A stretch of DNA of 64,000 bases, taken from Enoplolaimus lenunculus. Taxonomy: Eukaryota > Nematoda > Enoplea > Enoplida > Thoracostomopsidae. Below are positions 1 through 11,400 of the stretch, in pieces; positions within the stretch are counted from its first letter, which is position 1, and every line of letters begins with the position of its first letter. The notes beneath the pieces were generated by a model, which saw only the letters and a program-made list of their open reading frames with translations, was not told the DNA's origin and did not search any database. The translations under genes and the position numbers were made by a program. Where the stretch lies: contig JASANG010000025.1 in the NCBI GenBank assembly GCA_030248215.1, positions 144,501 to 208,500 on the forward strand, read 5' to 3'.

Positions 1-362
1 AGCACCCCCATACCCCGAAATGAGGGATGCTTGACAATCCCAAGGGATCTCTTACGAAAATCTTAAACACGTAATTTCAGAAGCAAACTTTTTATTTGTT
101 TTAATACCAAAATGTGGTATGCTTGTTCGCTCACGACCACGTTGACTTCGGGTCGAGCCACTTACGCACTGGGAAGGCCATTGAAAATGCAATATCTCCT
201 GGAACAATAATACAACTTACTTTTGCGTCGCAACCCTGACACGAGTTTTCCGTTGTACTAAAACAGGTTGGCTTGTATGCTGGATTGAAATCTAGCCCAA
301 AATTTTACATTTTATTTACAATCGAGATTCGCTGAGAGAGACACTAAACAATGCGAAGCAAG

Positions 363-541
363 GAAGCCCGTAACGAAGGGGAGGGGGAGGCAAGGGGTGT
401 CAACCCCAATGGAAAAATGTTGGCCATGCTTGAAAATTTTCAACCTTGATTGTAAGCCAACGAAAACCGTTGTATGCACCTCCTGAAAAATTTTTAGCTC
501 AAACACCAGGTGCTCCTAGCAAGGTGAGCTAGCTACGGGCG
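363..541 (+). repeat. Dispersed repeat with GCCCGTAG ends, copy 1
   Basis: About 180 bases from GCCCGTAACGAAGGGG to CTAGCTACGGGC, so the ends are inverted. Shared inner motifs are GGAAAAATGTTGG and CTCCTGAAAAATTTTTAGC. Other copies are at 4,811-4,978 (plus) and 6,745-6,905 (minus), with a divergent one at 10,727-10,895 (minus). Non-coding. Confidence 0.55.
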
Positions 542-962
542 TGGAAACAAGACCTACGATAACAACTGATAACTGTGATAGTTATCGCCAAACATAACGA
601 ACAAAACACTGAATCAAACGTTTAAATTAGATCTCTGCGTAACCGTTAAAATAATGAAGAATTCACCATAATACTACATCACCGCTATCGTTCCAAAACC
701 AAATAACAAAAAATTGTCAATTGTTCTTTTACTGGTTACCATCTGTGGCTCGGAAATTGTTTTTCGCAACACAAGTCATAGTGTAAAATACGGAAGATTT
801 AGAGCGACACAAAACATAGTCATGAAGACAAATCATTACTGCATATCAGAGTTCCCTTGAAACCTCGTCGCGTGCCCGACAACTAATGCGTATAATCTAA
901 CCTAATGATAGTCTAGCTGATGTATGTAGTTGCCAGTGAGATCTATTCAAGATAGAACTATG

Positions 963-1165
963 TGTTGTGCGGCCCATATTAATTATTTAAGCCTGCTGAC
1001 TAAGCCTAAGCCGAAGCCTATGCGTCATCCTAAGCCTAAGTCTAAGCCTCATCCTAAGCCTTAGTCTAAGCCAAAACATAAGCCAAATTCAAAGCCTAAG
1101 CCTTTTACACTGTAAGCCACCGACCCTCTGTCTCCCAGTGGGCAGACCACTATAATTAAACATGG
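963..1165. repeat. GCCTAA-bearing MITE, copy 1
   Basis: Bounded by GGCCCAT- and ATGGGCC-type ends. The interior is a run of about 20 degenerate AAGCCT/CCTAAG units, that is GCCTAA permutations. Confidence 0.55.
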
Positions 1166-1887
1166 GCCAGTTCTTTTATAATTACAGTCATTGTTGTGTA
1201 TGGCAAGGTTATGCTGAAACTTGTACCCTTCTCTTTACAAGCTTCAGCCTGTAAGTTTGACGAATTATGATATTTACCAGAATTCACAGTTTTAGGCATT
1301 TAGTCTTGGTAGACGACCACAACAGAGCAGGAGTTTATTGGATTTCGGAACAGTTCACTTAACTGTTTTGAAGTCTAAACACAACTTTCTAGCTTTAGCC
1401 CAGAAGGATCTTTGAGTATTTAAAAACTACTAAAAGACTAGGACTTGTAAAACGTTTTAAACGCGCTGAATAATATTTGATGCTTTTAATTGAAAAAATT
1501 TTAATTCTACTATCCTTAATATTCTTCATACTAGAAATATTGTAAGCGAGGTGAAAAGTGAAAAAAATCGTTTGAAAATGCTGTTAGGGAAAGTCAAAAA
1601 TTAAATTTTAAAAATAATTCCTGAAAGCGACGAAATTAATAATTTGTTTAAAAGTATTCTCAAAAAATGTGACAAAAATTTCACAAAATTATTTTCAGTT
1701 GTTATTGCGACTATTTTACTTAAGGTATATTCGCCGAAAACCTATTTTATGTCAATATGTATACGAACTAAACGACAGTAATTCGCTTGAATGGATTGAA
1801 ACCAGTAAATGTTTGTATGGCTACGTATTTATTTACCTGTTTGAAATACAGCAACGAAATGTTTGCACTTGTAATATTTAATCAAAA

Positions 1888-2043
1888 TCGGGCCCATGTA
1901 AAGATCAGGTACGGAACGTCATTCCATGGCACGAATACAACAGCAATAAGGTTACGTTTTAGACTATTTCGTGCTTAGATTAAGGCTTAGTTTTAGGCTT
2001 AGGAATATGCTTATGCTACTGTTCCGCCCCGTCCTATACATTG
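1888..2043. repeat. GCCTAA-bearing MITE, copy 2
   Basis: Begins GGGCCCATGT and ends with the GTTCCGCCCC stretch typical of the family. It holds several TTAGGCTTAG units in the plus orientation. Confidence 0.5.
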
Positions 2044-3477
2044 GAACAAAATCCTCAAATGTGCACAAACCAGTCCGCACGTTAGCGCGAAATTTAAGTC
2101 CATAGAAGACTGCTAAAGTGCAATAAACTGTGACAGCATAATCTGCTCAGTCTAATAGATTATAACCGTCAGGATATTGTCAAACAAGTTTGCTAGCAGT
2201 AGTTGGTTATGTATAATGAACACAGTCAAATAAAATATCGCACATGATTTATGACCAAATAATATTAAAAGCTTTTAAATGCATATTGCTTTATATTAGT
2301 TCCATAACCCTCGCAAGCAAGCATAAAACTGTGGAAACGACTGTATAGAATGTTTTAGATCGGTAAAAATTATCAAAAGTACTCTCTTAGCTTTATACTA
2401 AGTATTGGGTCCCACAAATGCCAGTTAGAATGCTTTTGACATGAGGTTTCCGAATCATTTTTATTAAAACCTAAAATGGACTGTAGCAATATGTCAGGGG
2501 GAGCTGAGACCTTCTCAAATAGGTTTGCCCATTGCCCGTAGAAGAGATTTATTCTTGGTTGTAAGTTTGTGTTATTTCAACCGATGCGTCTCATAAGATT
2601 ATTATACCCATTCTAGGATGAGCGAATGATGGGCCTACCCTAAAATAGTACGCCACGGTCCCCATAGTATCCAAGATGAGCTATTCGAACATTTTCGGTT
2701 CTTAAGATCTTTGCAACATTTTACTGTATAGATTTAGACGACGCCCATTTTGATAACATTACAACCTGAGGAATTATGCAAATTTAACCAGAGTGCGATC
2801 CATCCTAAACAGCCGATCGTTTTCAGTTGAACCTAATATGAGTATTTTGCTGGCTTTCAGAATAGTGCAATTTGTGCCACACAAATTCGCAAAACTTTGC
2901 TCGTTTTAAAAAGCAAAACATCGGAGTAAATTTGTTGCACTTTTTGACAAGTTACACAATTTTAAATCAGAAAGTATCGTTTAACAACTGCGAAATTATA
3001 GATTCGCCATGAAATACGATGATAAAAATATTATCTGCTGGAACTGTTGATGTAGTATAATCGCGCTCGGGAAACGCAGCTTTGTAGCGTGTTCTAAGCC
3101 GTAGGCTACGTCCGGCGTTGCTGTTATTCCGGCCGAAGTCCAACTATAAACTTTCTTAGAGATTTTAGGTTACGAAATCACGTTAGACGGATGGATTGCT
3201 TTTGTGTGGTTATATATAATACTGGATGACTGACATGGGCGTTGCCAGAAATTTGGATTGAGGAATCTTACACCAAATGTGAAAGTTTTTACAATTTGTA
3301 CCTAAAGCAACGTTTTCTACTGGAAACCAAGGTAATTTTATGGCGAACTACAGTATTGACCCACGGCCCAGCTGCAACGCTCTGGCTACTGTCTTGACGA
3401 ATTCTGGTTCAAAATTACAGCAATAGTTTAGCTTTTACAACTATACTCAACGAATCAGGTGTAAAGCCAAATAGCCA

Positions 3478-3832
3478 GTGTGCAACCGGAGGTGAAAAAT
3501 GCCGGAGCCGTATTCGACGCCGGAGGTCGACGAAGCTTGCCAGAGCCGGAGCTGAGGCGAAATTAGGTAGTAAAAATGGTGGTTAATTAGTTAATTTAAG
3601 CCAGTATCTGCAATATGTTGTTAAGTTGTTTAATTTTACGCTAATTTCAGCGAAATTTCGGAAATTCTTTCCTGGAAATTGTGACAAAAGTAAATCGAAA
3701 CGCGCTAAACAGGTAAATTTTGCAAAATTATACAAAATTTTAGTACCGTTATTGCCGGAACCTCCGGCAAAAATTCTACCAGAGCCGGAGGCCGATTTTC
3801 TGCCAGAGCCGGAGGAAGACTTCCGGTTGTAT
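3478..3832. mobile_element. hAT-like MITE with GCCGGAG repeats
   Basis: Its ends GTGCAACCGGAGG and CTTCCGGTTGTATCCTG are inverted relatives, and CAAATAGC and CAAATAAA flank it as a probable imperfect 8-base duplication. The inside is rich in GCCAGAGCCGGAG units. The overlapping frames at 3,583-3,957 come from these units. Confidence 0.5.
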
Positions 3833-4379
3833 CCTGCAAATAAAATATAGTTTGTATCTTTGAGAGCAATCGTATTTTTATCCCGCTTGTGTGTTTTACT
3901 TTTTGATTTACCGTAGTCCATTCCATATACATAGTATACATATTGAAATTTTGTCATTCTAAGTACGTCTAACCGGTGAAAATCAAAAATAAAGTGTTAG
4001 CTCCGATAGAATATAGGTGTAACATTTAAAGCATCAATATTATAGTTGATAAATTTCAGAAATGTATCGCATCGTAGACCAATATTAGGTTCATATCGGC
4101 TGTATACGTTAAACCGTAGCCTACTATTTGCATCATTCATGCTAAATCACAACAGAATAAAACACAAAATAGAAAGTATTCTTAGTATTTTAAAGTTACT
4201 CCATATTGTAAATCATTTTTTTGTAAAAAAACCCGCCCCGTATTTGTATATTAAATGGGAAAACGAGTACAGGAATACAATCTTACCGGTGATATGTGAT
4301 GTGAACGTTTTACATATGTGTCATAGCTGAATTGATATTTTTAACTAAAGAATGCATGTGAACCATTGTTAATATATTT

Positions 4380-4539
4380 TTTATACATTGACAATATATA
4401 GTTTTAATGAATATAAACCACAGTTAAAACATCTAAAATCTACAACTACATTGAATGGTTCATCAGGTTTCACAACATTAGCAATGCTTATTTGCATTTC
4501 GTATCTATCGAACGTAACGTTCTCAAACGCCACCAATAC
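4380..4539 (-). CDS. Exon-like open segment, product unknown
   Basis: After a good acceptor (acgtatatttcag) the minus strand is open for about 50 codons up to a stop near 4,380, reading VLVAFENVTFDRYEMQIS and later KPDEPFNVVVDFRCF. The composition is protein-like, with charged and hydrophobic residues alternating. It joins in phase to the non-mucin frame of the segment at 5,333-5,412. No family is recognised. It could be a downstream exon of a gene overlapping the mucin 3' end, or chance. Confidence 0.3.
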
Positions 4540-4810
4540 CTGAAATATACGTTTTAAAAATTTCTGCCGAAAATAAAATTTTTCTGCCGAAAAATTTGAC
4601 CAACAATTGCTTCTAAAATCGGGGCATACGTGTTGAAAATATTAGAAACTAAAAGTAATTACGGGATCAGAATGATAATCGAAATGCAGATGTCAGTAGC
4701 AGATGTCAGTATAGAACCGGACGTCAAACCTACGGCTCCGGCAGAAAACCGACTTGCGGTTTTTTCATAATAAATGCCGGAGATATCAAAAATTTCGGCA
4801 TTTACGGGCC

Positions 4811-4978
4811 CGCAAGCAAGGGAGGCCGGGGGGGGGGGGGGGGTTGCGCCCCCCCTGGAAAAATTTTGACCCAGTAGAAAATTTTCAACATTACTAGAAA
4901 GTCATTAAAAACCCTTGAATGCCCCTCCTGAAACATTATTAGCCCCCCTAGCAAGGTTAGCTGGCTAATGGCCTGGGC
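4811..4978 (+). repeat. Dispersed repeat with GCCCGTAG ends, copy 2 with an 18-G run
   Basis: The same family as 363-541. It contains an uninterrupted run of about 18 G near 4,829 followed by the complementary CCCCCC, so it can form a GC hairpin and is a likely sequencing weak point. Confidence 0.55.
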
Positions 4979-5332
4979 ATATGTTGTATATTTCTTTTAT
5001 TTATAAGAGATGTGCTTGCCAGTTAGTTAGTTTGCCTTTTTAGGATAAGTCCGGAACTTTTCTTTGCTGAGAATTCTCAAAACATGAAGCCGAACCCTTG
5101 GATCCGTCATTGGTTATCATTGATTAATCGACAGCTTAAAAACATAGGTGTTAACGCAGAAACAAACCAATAACAATGGTCGATGCCTTCCTGTATAACT
5201 GCAATATTGGAAGAAACGTTCAAATATTTAAAATAACGAAAATACGTATTTCAGTTTTATCTAAGCCAATACATCAAAGTATTCATGACAGCAAAAGAAA
5301 CTATTAGGTATACCTAAATACAAAATTCTTAC

Positions 5333-5412
5333 CATTTTTGGATGCGCCGTGTCTACATCGCTTTTTACTGATACCCGTGGTAATAAGTCTGGCCATATGC
5401 CGTTGTGATTGC
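5333..5412 (-). CDS. Last exon of the mucin-like gene, or internal exon of a second reading frame
   Basis: The acceptor aacatttcag precedes 5,412, and a consensus donor G|gtaaga follows 5,333. Joined in phase to the tail exon it adds AITTAYGQTYYHGYQ and stops at 5,365-5,367, giving a Tyr-rich end similar to the rest of the tail. Another frame is open through the whole exon (GIWPDLLPRVSVKSDVDTAH) and stays open into the segment at 4,380-4,539. That frame needs one base from an upstream exon, which the tail exon does not supply. The stop-containing version is preferred for the mucin; the other may be alternative splicing or another gene. Confidence 0.45.
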
Positions 5413-8400
5413 CTGAAATGTTAAAAATAGCATCATAATTAATTGTGCCTTAAAAACATAAACAAATACCATTGTTTTCTAGCCTAAAATGAATTATACC
5501 TACATTTCTAAGATGTTATTTTTATATCACAGTGCTTCCATCATAGCAATAGACAAAAGTGTGATCTGTACTGTATTGACCCGAATAAGAGGGGGTAATA
5601 AGAGAGGGAGGGGTCTCCATTTTGAGTCGAAATCAATAGGAGTCCGTATCCCTAATAAGAGTTCGTAAGCGGATAGAGTCCCTTAACCCTAATTAAGAGT
5701 CCATAAATGTCAATTAGTCCTTAATTTTAGCGCATAAATGACTCCAGTACCAAATAATTTGAGTTCGAAACTTTAAAGCGTATAAATTTTGAAAGTACAT
5801 TCATAATCATTACCTTGTATTATCGCTCAAGCTATTGACGCAAGAGAAATAAATGTTTAATTCAGCGGATAATTGCAGTACCGGATATGTATCAATAACG
5901 AAGGGCAGTGGAGCGTGGGTTAAAAATAAATAACAGTCCGTAAGCGAATAACAAGGGGGGTACTCTCTGGAGAGGCCAAATAAATATCAGTGCCCCCCCC
6001 TCTTATTCGGGTCAATACAGTGACTTACGGTATCACGATTAGTACGCGACGGAATCTGTCCAGCAGCGCTTGATAATGGATTGACGCCAGTTGGATAGCC
6101 AGCACTGTGTACTGTAGGATGATGGAGAGTCGTGTGCATATGCGGTGGATAACCAACTGGTGAAAACATTCGTTGTTTATGAGACGGTGACCCACGTGGC
6201 CGCCGTGGGTATCGTGTCGGAGGACTATCCCCGCTATGGTTTGTTGAATTGCTTGAATAGTATTGTTCGATCACTGACTCGGGTTGCATTTCGTACATGT
6301 TGATGGACGGTTGAGTCGGCTCAGGCGCATGTCTCCAACTGCGGCCGGTTACCTGAATAATTGAATGTTAACATTATTTTGAATAAATATTAAAGATGAA
6401 AACTTTAACACTAATTGGTCTGTAATGCAAATGTGACAAACTTTCTTGAAAAAGATTCAATTCAACGACTGTATTGTAGCAGCGAATAATTACGTTAGGC
6501 CATCTATCGTATTAATTGGATTGAAATGTGAAGAAATTGCATAAGCCAATCAAATTTTGATAAGATCCGCCTGGCAATTTAAAAACTCTTTGAAAATCGT
6601 TAGTTGATTTCTTGTAAAAACGCATTATGTGAGAATTTTAAGCCAAACGTTGTTGCCCAAAATTTGATATGTATACTTATATGAATCATCAAAAATAAAT
6701 TAATGGTTATTTTAATTTTAGTAAATCAAGCCGTATTACAAACAGGCTCGTAGCCAACTCACCTTGCTAGGGAGGCTAAACGTTTTTATGAGGGACACAC
6801 AAAGGTTTTGATGACTTACAACCAGTGTTGACAAGCTTCGGGCCTTAGCCAAAAATTTTCCAGGAAAGCTGGACTGCCCTGGCCTCCCTCTGGCTACCGG
6901 ATCAATTGGAAATTTTCTCACCGAACTGGCTGACGTAATGGAATCATTGGCGCAATCGTTGTCATAGTTTAGTTGCCGCGTTGCACTTCTTTGCCGCCAG
7001 GAATACTGAAGTTAATTAAAATTGTCGTTGAATTCAGTCAAGTTTAAAACAATAATGTATTTTAAGCAATCATTGGGCTACTTAAGGGTTGCGCTATACA
7101 TGTCATACGGTGCCGTCCATCACCCGTATGGCGCCGTCCGTCGCCGTCTGCATCATCGAATGGTATGATACGTAAGTAATTATCGTACGATACTGCAGTG
7201 TGGCGCACGGTGACGGACGACGTATGGGTGACAGACGGCACCGGACGTTATCAAAAGTATAGCGCTACCCTTACGCTGTTCAAAATATATCTTTAACTAT
7301 AAACATGGTAAATAGACCATTGATCGAAGGGCCAATGTTACTTTTGGGGCCGTAACAGTAGATTAAGCGCATTCCTAAGCAGAAGCGTTGCAAAAGCGTA
7401 TTTCTAAGCCTAAGCCTAAGCCTAAGGCGCAAAGTCGAGCCATGGCGACCACCAGTCCCCGCCAAAAATGCTAAAACAAACAAGTGCTCTTGATGCTGAA
7501 TTCAAAATAATCCAAGAAACGAAATGTTTCGTATCAATTCCTTTTCAAAGCATAATTACCATTACATGACTTTCAGTTCTATTTCAGTTGGTCATCTTAA
7601 TTATATTAAAATCTAACTGCATATGATTAAAGGGAGGTTTAAAATTGGATGATCTGAAGCTAAATTTTGGAGATGTATGTATGAATGCTGTTATATATTG
7701 TTGAATTCTGGTAGAACAAGATATTTACAAGTGCATCGCGATGTAGGACCACATTATGTTAGTTATATAGTAGACACGATGGGCTTGAACAGCGAGGTTT
7801 GGCATTGACGTAAAGCATATGAACCAATAAAGGTTTAGAATGACATGCTTAAGTTTTGACTTGCTCCTTAAAATCTGCAATATTATTACTAATATTCTAA
7901 AAATAAGTTTATATTTTCAGACTTTATAGGAAGTTATATCAACACACTTAACTTAGAATTATTGGCCATTGCAAAGAACAGGGGCGAAACTGTATCATAC
8001 GCATATTCCTAAGCCAAAGCCTAAGCCTAAGCGTAAGCACGAGCATATTCCTAAGCCTAAGCCTAACCGAAGCGAAAAAATAGTCTAAAGCTTGGTTACT
8101 CTTTTCTAGTCCCACAGGAAAACGTTCTGTCCCTGTTCTTTACATGTTTCAAATTATTTACATTACTTTATACGCTAAAAACGATCATTCAAGTTACCTT
8201 GTGTTTCATGGAAGTTGTTTTAAGCCACGAGTTAGAACTGTTCAAGAAAAAAATTAGGTTAGATAACTCAAAAACCGTGAAAAATCTTTCATGAATTTGA
8301 AGTAGAAATTATAGATTCGGATATCGTAATATGAAAATATGAAGGTATTTTCAACTTTTTAACAATTTAAAATGGGAAAAATGAAAAACATGTACTCATG

Positions 8401-11400
8401 CGTTAACAAATGCTAAGTCGTTAATGTATGCTAAATCTCGGGCCAAAAGGAAACTAAATAAAACAGCCTGACTATTTTACTTAGTATACGTCACCATTTT
8501 ACAACACATTAGAAGTATATGGCACACACCACAAAAGTGCCAGATGTCTAAAAAATGGCATTTACCAGCTAGATTGCCACCACACACTTGTGGGTTTGAG
8601 TCCGACAAAAAATCTGTTAACAGGATTTGTAGTTTCAGTTTTACATAAATTTAATCAGAAGTTTAGTTCAAAATTAGCGTTACACAGTTGGGAAACCTTG
8701 CTGTAGCTACATATTGATGCGGGATTTACGTTATAACCAGGGCAGGTGGGTCACGTTAGTCCTATGTGGGCTTGATGTCAACATTCAATTCGGACTGTCA
8801 TATAGAGTGGACGGACAAATATTGAATGTCATATGACATTGACTTACAAACCACGCGCAACGTGTACAGGAACCCGTATGTCAAATGACACTGTGCAACA
8901 GTTTTGCAAATATATTATATTGGAAAATTAAACAGAGTATCAAGTGATATTCAGCGGGACAGTGCAATCTTAACATACATATATAAATGAATAAAAAGCT
9001 GGATGGTAAAGGCGCAGATAAACTTTCAAACACCAGTGACGCAACGCAAATTTTGTTTTCGATCGAACAATCGCTCAGAACTGGCATCATTGTTTCAACG
9101 TTTAAGTTTCAAATTTTTGAATCTTATAGTATTCAACAAGACAATTTAGTTTGTTACCTCAAGTATACAGAGAATTGCAAACATTAACGGCAGACAAAAT
9201 AATGCCAATAATGGCGAAGAAAAGTGCCCCGGTTATATCTTGATTGCCGCATATAAACAGTGGTGCACCGTTGTGAAATAATAAATGAACAATTTCCTAT
9301 AAACAGCATTGCATTGTGCAGTGTCCACATAGCTAGTTTTAAATAGCTTGTGTGGGATTGTGTCATACAATGAGACATATCAAAAGTTTAATGCGCAAAT
9401 GAGCTGGCTTCCTGCTAGTTTTGCTCGCAATGTTTTTTCCAACGGTACAAAGGTTCGGATTACTAGCCAGGCCAGTCCAAATCCAAAACTTTGATGTCAC
9501 CTACGTTGTTAGATTGGCTGCTACGCTCCTATTGCAATAACAGAGAAAAAGCGTTCTTGTGTGCAGATATTTTGGCTTAACAGCTGCTGTATTTTCGTAT
9601 AGCGAGTTCCGTCGAGCATGTGCGGTAATATCAAATTGTGTCCTCTATGTTTAAATTGCATTATTTGATTGTAGATTTTACTCGAATTTTGACCCTGACA
9701 ATTTAACATAACTGAAATATGTACGGCAAGCGAATGAAACGGTAAATACTTCCACAGCAAGCAGTCGTGGCCAAAATTCAAATCCAAACATATAAAACAT
9801 GGAAATATTTGACTTGTAGTTTGATACCGGTGCACCAGGTCTATCCCCGTGTCAGCTCTTTCTCCCGTAATGATCTTCTTAGACAGAACTTGTATCCGAA
9901 AGCATTCGCTTAGGCCAATGTTTTGGGGAGGAATGAGATATGACGGGAAAAGTGGCCAATTTGCACGTGTAAAGGTCAAAGTGCGGATGAAATTGGTGTC
10001 TTAGGTGAGTGCTAAAGGAAGCCAAAGTGAAATGTGTAATTTATGTTGAAACTGCAACACTTACGCTGTTGTGAATGTTTGTATTTTGAAGATCGTCCGT
10101 ATGAATTACCCTTACCGCAGTTGCTACAGTCCGCGGCTTATGAGAGTATCGAAAGTCGGAGAACAACTGCAAAAATACATGTCAATTTGTTATTGACAGC
10201 TTTAAAGACTGTCTCATTACGTTCAGTTAGTTTGCGCATGACGACTGACCTACTTTCTTGGCAATTTCGTTTACGTTCAAGTATTTCCAGCATTAATCTT
10301 GAATATATATGTTGTAGGCCGATCTGCTTTTCAGGCCAATTACCTATTGGCCTAGGCCAATCTGCTTTTCTGAGCCAATAGCACATTGGTCTTGGCCAAA
10401 GAGCGATTGTAAATGTAGCAAAACAACAGTTATGTAAAACTAACTTTGATTGGTTAACGGTGTTGCGTCTGTCCTAATAATCAAATCTGATTGGTCTATA
10501 GGTTTAGTAGCGGTTTAGCCTATAGACAAATCTGCTATTATGCAAAATAACAGATTGGCATAGGTCAAAAGCTAATTGCCTGAATAGCAGATTGGCCTAC
10601 GACATATACACTAACAATAATAAGAACACGAATAACGCTTGTGTGAAAGAAAAATGTACTGTTGTGGTTAATACGTCATAGGATTGCATTTTGATCCGGA
10701 AAATGTCTGGTCTTATTGTGATTTAACAGCAGCCCCCCAACCAGCTACGATTGGCTTGCTACAGAGGGCTAATATTTTTAAGGAGGGACATTTAAACATT
10801 TCAGATATCTTATAAGCGAGGTTGACAGCTTGTATATGGAGTCAACATTTTTCTACTGATGACTGTGAGCTTCCCTGTTCTCCCTGTGGCTGTGGAAGGT
10901 TTTAACCGGTCTTGTCGGTGGTGTAATTTTTCAATCTTGGTACCATTCTTACCATAAGCAGGCTGACTGCTATCAGAGAGAGTACAAGAAGACACAACGC
11001 AACGATCGTTCCAACAGCCCATTGAGGCAAATATTCTAAGTGTGACGAACCAGTTGCGCTACTGCGCAATCGAAAAGCGCCTTTTTGATCTGAAAATTTA
11101 ATACAAGAATTGTTGATCAAGTTTTAGCAGAGCTGTGTTGGAACTCAAGCATGACAATTCTCTACGAAACACGAGAGTACACATCAATATTTTGTATCAC
11201 ATATGTAGAGCCAACATCCAGCTTATCGCAATGTTCTGTATAAGTGGTGTCAGTTGTACATTTTCAGCAGACAAGTTTAAAGCTTAAAAATAAAATTTAA
11301 AAATAAATTTTAACATATAATCCGAAGTCCAAGTTACCTCTTCACTCATATAGTATACTATGAGCAACTAAATACAATAATGTAAGAGCAATACATACAC

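Larger units (their letters stand above)
1..3477. other. Intergenic stretch with repeats only
   Basis: Apart from the dispersed repeat at 363 and the two GCCTAA-bearing MITEs, nothing recognisable was seen. Open frames here are short and lack protein-like character. Confidence 0.5.

Noticed and set aside
963-1165. Interstitial telomere or chromosome-end scar
   Set aside because: The GCCTAA units are short, degenerate, in both orientations and bounded by inverted transposon ends.
3583-3957. 124-codon minus frame with Gly/Ser repeats
   Set aside because: Comes from the GCCGGAG units of the hAT-like MITE.
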